Source: DATKMG01 sp035541995
GTDB taxonomy: Bacteria; Acidobacteriota; Terriglobia; Versatilivoradales; Versatilivoraceae
NCBI GenBank assembly: GCA_035541995.1
Contig: DATKMG010000184.1
Coordinates: 1-9,722, forward strand
Direction: 5' to 3'
DNA length: 9,722 nt
Shown piece after piece: positions 7,517 through 9,722 of this stretch (the stretch's first letter is position 1; the number at the start of each line of letters is the position of its first letter). Made by a program: the position numbers and the translations under genes. The notes beneath the pieces are model-generated. The model had not been told where the DNA came from. It saw nothing but the letters and a program-made list of their open reading frames with translations, and did no database searches.

Positions 7517-7882
7517 GTGGACAAAATTCACGAAGAGGATCAGGAATGTTATTGAGGGAGGTTCCCGTCTGGCCTGCAAATGACACCTAAGGGCGACAGG
7601 CTGCCGCTCTTGAGTTGTTGGCTGTTGTTTTCGAGGATTGACGGGTTACAGAGCCGCAGAGCCTATCCTGTCGTGGAAGGTGGTTACGAGATCTCGATCG
7701 AGGACATACGCGTGAAATTGAATGTGGTGGACCTGATTCTCAGCAAAGGGCCGCAGCGGATCTGAATCTCTGTAACGCCAGTCCGGCTGCAAGATCCCTC
7801 GGGCAACTGGGTGGAGATCTCGGCCGATGTCTGCGTGGATATGTTTCGCCACATAGGCAAGAGGCTCTACAACCTCAAGTGA
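7517..7882 (+). pseudogene. Possible decayed gene: one frame broken by two TGA codons
   Basis: A GTG at 7517 follows GAGAGGAG (a good ribosome site, four bases away) and opens VDKIHEEDQECY before a TGA at 7553-7555. The same frame continues for 69 codons (including YPVVEGGYEISIEDIRVKLN) to a second TGA at 7763-7765, then for 38 codons (VRLQDPSGNWVEISADVCVD, then MFRHIGKRLYNLK) to a final TGA at 7880-7882. The last two parts read like real protein, but I recognise no family and the minus strand is also open across 7646-7852. Read as a degraded gene only tentatively. Confidence 0.22.
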
Positions 7883-7918
7883 TTACTGCTTGAATTCCGG
7901 CGTCGGGCCGGCCGGGCG

Positions 7919-7950
7919 CAGGACGCTCAAGCATCGTATTGAACGTCCTG
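7919..7950. repeat. Inverted repeat CAGGACG/CGTCCTG
   Basis: Seven-base perfect arms at 7919-7925 and 7944-7950 enclose an 18-base loop. No T-run follows, so a terminator is not supported. It may be a leftover of a mobile element or RNA structure; function unknown. Confidence 0.3.
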
Positions 7951-7972
7951 GGTGGAAAGCCGTCCAGCGCTA

Positions 7973-7994
7973 ATCATGGCAGTGAGACCATGAT
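7973..7994. repeat. Inverted repeat ATCATGG/CCATGAT
   Basis: Seven-base perfect arms at 7973-7979 and 7988-7994 enclose the eight-base loop CAGTGAGA. It lies 22 bases after the preceding inverted repeat, in the gene-poor stretch. No T-run and no nearby intact gene give it a role. Confidence 0.35.
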
Positions 7995-8054
7995 GCTACC
8001 GGCCGTCGGAATCCGCCCTTGTCAGTTACAGAGTAGGCGGCATCGCACGATCAA

Positions 8055-8138
8055 CTACGGCCGCGTCACGTGGAAATGGAACGTCATGTAGAAATCTCCC
8101 TCATTATAGGTGCCGCCCTTATGGGGCGTGGTGTCAAC
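8055..8138 (-). pseudogene. Reversed C-terminal tail of an unidentified gene
   Basis: In the minus frame ending at TAG 8055-8057 the sequence reads VDTTPHKGGTYNEGDFYMTF followed by HFHVTRP and stop. The alternating aromatic and polar residues look like the last strand of a beta-rich protein, possibly envelope-located, but I recognise no family. The frame stays open upstream into the CHAT fragment on the other strand, where it no longer reads as protein, so this appears to be a tail cut off at about 8138-8150. Protein character is judged by eye only. Confidence 0.3.
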
Positions 8139-8536
8139 TGGTCCTGGCACCGGACAAGGTCTCGGACGGTTTGCTGCAGGCATACGAAATCTACAATACA
8201 CCTCTCAACTCACGCCTGGTGACATTGAGCGGTTGCGAAACAGCCCTGGGAAAATTGAAAAGAGGAGAGGGTCCTTTGAGCCTCCAGCGCGCTTTCTTGC
8301 AGGCAGGGGCGCGGGCGGTGGTGGTCAGCCTGTGGAGTATTGAAGATTCCACAGCGTTTTTTATGGAGGACTTTTACGGAGCGATTCGAGCGGGAAGATC
8401 TCTTCCAGTTGCCCTTCGCAATGCCAAACTTCAGTATCTGGGGAAGACGCTCACACTGGGGAAGAACCAGCCAGTCTCTCTCAGCCATCCATTCTTTTGG
8501 GCGCCTTTCGTGCTCACATCGACCGAGATCGAGTAA
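8138..8536 (+). pseudogene. C-terminal part of a CHAT (caspase-like) protein, N-terminal half missing
   Basis: The last 132 residues of a CHAT domain are clear: LVLAPDKVSDGLL, then LVTLSGCETALGKLKRGEGP, SLQRAFLQAGARAVVVSLWS, FFMEDFYGAI and the closing HPFFWAPFVLTSTEIE. CHAT proteases use a His-Cys pair. The Cys is present in LSGCETALG (codon 8234-8236), but the His block that should come earlier is absent: sequence before 8138 no longer resembles CHAT in any frame. The frame is open back to a TGA at 7991-7993, yet has no ATG, GTG or TTG before the TTG at 8171, and that TTG lies inside the domain. In whole proteins CHAT usually follows TPR repeats and acts in regulated proteolysis. This copy is very unlikely to be active. 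Confidence 0.78.
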
Positions 8537-8572
8537 CTGAGGATTGGAAATTTCACGATGCCTTTGTGGAGT

Positions 8573-8616
8573 GCGCCGGCAGAACGAGGGACAGCGGTCC
8601 CTCGCGGCGACGGCGC
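8573..8616. repeat. Nested palindromic repeat (REP-like hairpin)
   Basis: An inner perfect eight-pair stem CGAGGGAC/GTCCCTCG (8585-8592 with 8597-8604) has an AGCG tetraloop. An outer six-pair stem GCGCCG/CGGCGC (8573-8578 with 8611-8616) encloses it, with short unpaired bases between. The hairpin lies between the end of the CHAT fragment and the response regulator fragment. Its surroundings (8560-8640) also read as one plus frame, MPLWSAPAERG...GDGALARVHW, a pattern I associate with dispersed palindromic elements rather than with a protein. No T-run follows, so it is not a normal terminator. Confidence 0.6.
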
Positions 8617-8640
8617 TTTGGCTCGCGTTCATTGGATGCA

Positions 8641-8652
8641 TTAAGGCCTTAA
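8641..8652. repeat. 12-base perfect palindrome TTAAGGCCTTAA
   Basis: The sequence is its own reverse complement over all 12 bases and lies 24 bases beyond the nested hairpin. It contains the stop codon (8641-8643, minus) of the response regulator fragment. It could mark the edge of the repeat element or be a protein-binding site; neither is shown. Confidence 0.4.
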
Positions 8653-8757
8653 CGAAACGCCTGATTCGAGGTTGGGCCAAGAATCCCCCCCACTCCCTGC
8701 CTCCCGGACCGAAGGGTCGTCGTCCACAATCGCGATAAGGGCGTTAGACTCCCGCAT
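8641..8757 (-). pseudogene. Response regulator cut off after its first 20 codons
   Basis: The frame starts MRESNALIAIVDDDPSVREA, the classic first strand and acidic cluster (D12-D14) of a receiver domain of the FixJ kind. After residue 20 it changes to GSGGDSWPNLESGVSLRP and stops, 38 residues in all, against about 120 for a receiver alone. The phosphorylated Asp, the switch Thr/Ser, the Lys and any DNA-binding domain are missing. The ATG overlaps the kinase stop by 14 bases and has an excellent ribosome site, so this was a real, coupled gene. The break falls near 8697. No other frame nearby continues the receiver, so a simple one-base frameshift is not enough to explain it. Confidence 0.75.
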
Positions 8758-9722
8758 GGGAATCTCCTTCCTGGCACTTCGGAAGGGTAAAGTGGAAGAT
8801 GGTGCCGGGACCCTCCTTGCCCGTCGCCCAGAGCCGGCCCCCATGGGCCTGAAGAATGGAACGGCTAATCGACAGTCCCATCCCCATGCCGCCCGGCTTG
8901 GTGGTGTAGAAAGAGTCAAAGATCTTGTCGAGCTTCTCCGGGTCAATACCGATCCCCGAGTCTTCAACGCTTACCTGCACCTGGTCCGGGTCAAGGTTCT
9001 GGGTGGCGATCACCAGTTCTCGTGCCCGCCCACCGACACTGCTCATCGCTTCGATCCCATTCATGACCAGGTTCAGCAGCACCTGCTGCAATTGCACCCG
9101 ATCCCCGGAAACCGATGACAGGTCCTCGGCAAACCGCGTTCGGATGATCGTGCTCCTTCCTTTCGCTTCGTCCCCCACCAGCGCCAGGACTTCCCGCATG
9201 GTGTCATTCAGGTCCAGCTTCTCTCGGGGCATCTCAGCCCTTCGGGTCAAGGCCCGAATCCGGGCGATCACTTCACCGGCCCGCTTGCCGTCGCGGACAA
9301 TGCGACGGGCAGCCTCCCGGGCTTCCTCCAGATTAGGCGCCTCTCCGGCCAGCCAACGCAGGCAGGCGCTCCCGCTACTCACTACGCCCGCGAGCGGCTG
9401 GTTGACTTCATGGGCGATCGAGGCGCCTAGTTCCCCCATCATGCTTACGCGGTTGATGTGCGCCAGATCGCCCTCCAACTGGCGCAGCTTCTCGCGCTCT
9501 TCCTCGGCCCGCTTGCGGTCATCGATGTCTGTACTCGTGCCATACCACTTGACGATCGTTCCCCCCTGGTCGTGGAGCGGCACGTTGCGGATCAACAGCC
9601 ACCGGTATTGCCCGTCCGCCCTGCGCACGCGCGCTTCAGTCTCCATCGCCTTCCCGGAGGCCACCGCCGCGCGCCACTCGTCCACGAACCGGGCAAGGTC
9701 GTCGGGGTGAACTGCCGCCTCC
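8744..9722 (-). CDS. PAS-domain sensor histidine kinase (FixL/NtrB-like), N-terminus outside the window
   Basis: The frame is open to the right edge, giving 325 residues and no start; the GTG at 9685 lies inside a PAS domain and is not the real start. Visible residues 1-75 are the second half of a PAS domain (AAVHPDDLARFVDEW, RRADGQYRWLLIRNVPL, WYGTSTDIDDRKRAEEE). Residues 80-165 are the HisKA dimerisation helices, with His104 of ASIAHEVNQPLAG as the phosphorylated residue. Residues 205-315 are the ATPase domain: N-box around Asn221 (QVLLNLVMNGIEAM), G1 box EDSGIGI, F-box FDSFYTTK and G2 box GGMGMGLSI. It would phosphorylate itself and pass phosphate to the regulator encoded next, which is broken here, so the kinase may lack its partner. 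No membrane segment is visible. G+C is clearly higher than in the left half of the window. Confidence 0.9.
   Translation of the reverse strand, partial: EAAVHPDDLARFVDEWRAAVASGKAMETEARVRRADGQYRWLLIRNVPLHDQGGTIVKWYGTSTDIDDRKRAEEEREKLRQLEGDLAHINRVSMMGELGASIAHEVNQPLAGVVSSGSACLRWLAGEAPNLEEAREAARRIVRDGKRAGEVIARIRALTRRAEMPREKLDLNDTMREVLALVGDEAKGRSTIIRTRFAEDLSSVSGDRVQLQQVLLNLVMNGIEAMSSVGGRARELVIATQNLDPDQVQVSVEDSGIGIDPEKLDKIFDSFYTTKPGGMGMGLSISRSILQAHGGRLWATGKEGPGTIFHFTLPKCQEGDSHAGV
8764..8769 (-). promoter_or_regulatory. Ribosome binding site of the truncated response regulator
   Basis: AAGGAG on the minus strand lies six bases upstream of the ATG at 8757, inside the last codons of the kinase gene. 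It shows that the regulator was translated by coupling to the kinase. Confidence 0.7.

Larger units (their letters stand above)
7322..8054. other. Gene-poor stretch with short broken reading frames
   Basis: No intact gene is supported in these 733 bases. Short frames are present in both directions, for example a 40-codon plus frame at 7324-7446 (MAMDLAFVHLELARSE) and an overlapping 68-codon minus frame ending at 7318. An 11-codon plus frame at 7459-7494 (MKKDQYVSLKL) has a gene-like opening but stops at once. None has a family I recognise. Two inverted repeats and a possible decayed frame are listed separately. The stretch looks like worn-down gene remains rather than ordinary spacer. Confidence 0.45.

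Noticed and set aside
7553..7765. In-frame TGA codons read as selenocysteine
   Set aside because: No SECIS-like hairpin was recognised just after either TGA and no selenoprotein family is matched; decay or chance is simpler.
8210..8680. 156-codon minus frame over the CHAT fragment and repeat
   Set aside because: It is antisense to clear CHAT coding sequence and spans the palindromic repeat; no domain is seen.
8925..9710. 261-codon plus frame opposite the histidine kinase
   Set aside because: Long Ser/Arg-rich antisense frame, an expected by-product of GC-rich coding DNA on the other strand.

Overview
The window looks like a chromosomal accessory stretch from a soil-type Gram-negative bacterium, most likely an acidobacterium or close relative. 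This is inference: it rests on secreted proteins with IPT/TIG plus putative-Ig domains, a TPR-PEGA membrane protein, a CHAT protease fragment and a hybrid-free PAS histidine kinase, a mix common in Acidobacteriota. No rRNA, tRNA, CRISPR array or intact insertion sequence was seen.

Layout. (1) 1-1649, minus strand: a secreted Ig-like repeat protein that runs off the left edge (1-887), and upstream of it a small exported Ig-like protein with a membrane anchor (1032-1649). (2) 1838-3916, plus strand, divergent from these: a 692-residue single-pass membrane protein with TPR-like helices, a PEGA domain, a proline-rich linker and a PH-like C-terminal domain. (3) 3917-4493: a long non-coding stretch with several dyads. 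(4) 4494-6644, plus: a secreted protein resembling six-hairpin glycosidases. (5) 6788-7279, minus, convergent: a GNAT acetyltransferase, possibly read from a leaderless transcript. (6) 7322-8757: a gene-poor, scarred region holding short broken reading frames, two hairpins, the reversed tail of an unknown gene, the C-terminal part of a CHAT (caspase-like) protein, a nested palindromic repeat, and the first 20 codons of a response regulator. (7) 8744-9722, minus: a PAS-histidine kinase that continues past the right edge. The response regulator start overlaps its stop, so the two were once a coupled two-component pair.

Functionally, the left half reads as cell-envelope, surface and carbohydrate genes. 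The right half is a rearrangement scar: CHAT has lost its N-terminal half and the response regulator has lost everything after its first strand, and the two cut ends lie about 160 bases apart around a palindromic repeat. The kinase gene is visibly richer in G+C than the left half (40 of 60 bases in 9241-9300, against 30 of 60 in 3781-3840), so it may have another origin, or the contig may be misjoined here. I found no convincing new multi-gene system; the scarred region and its repeat are the best places to look again.
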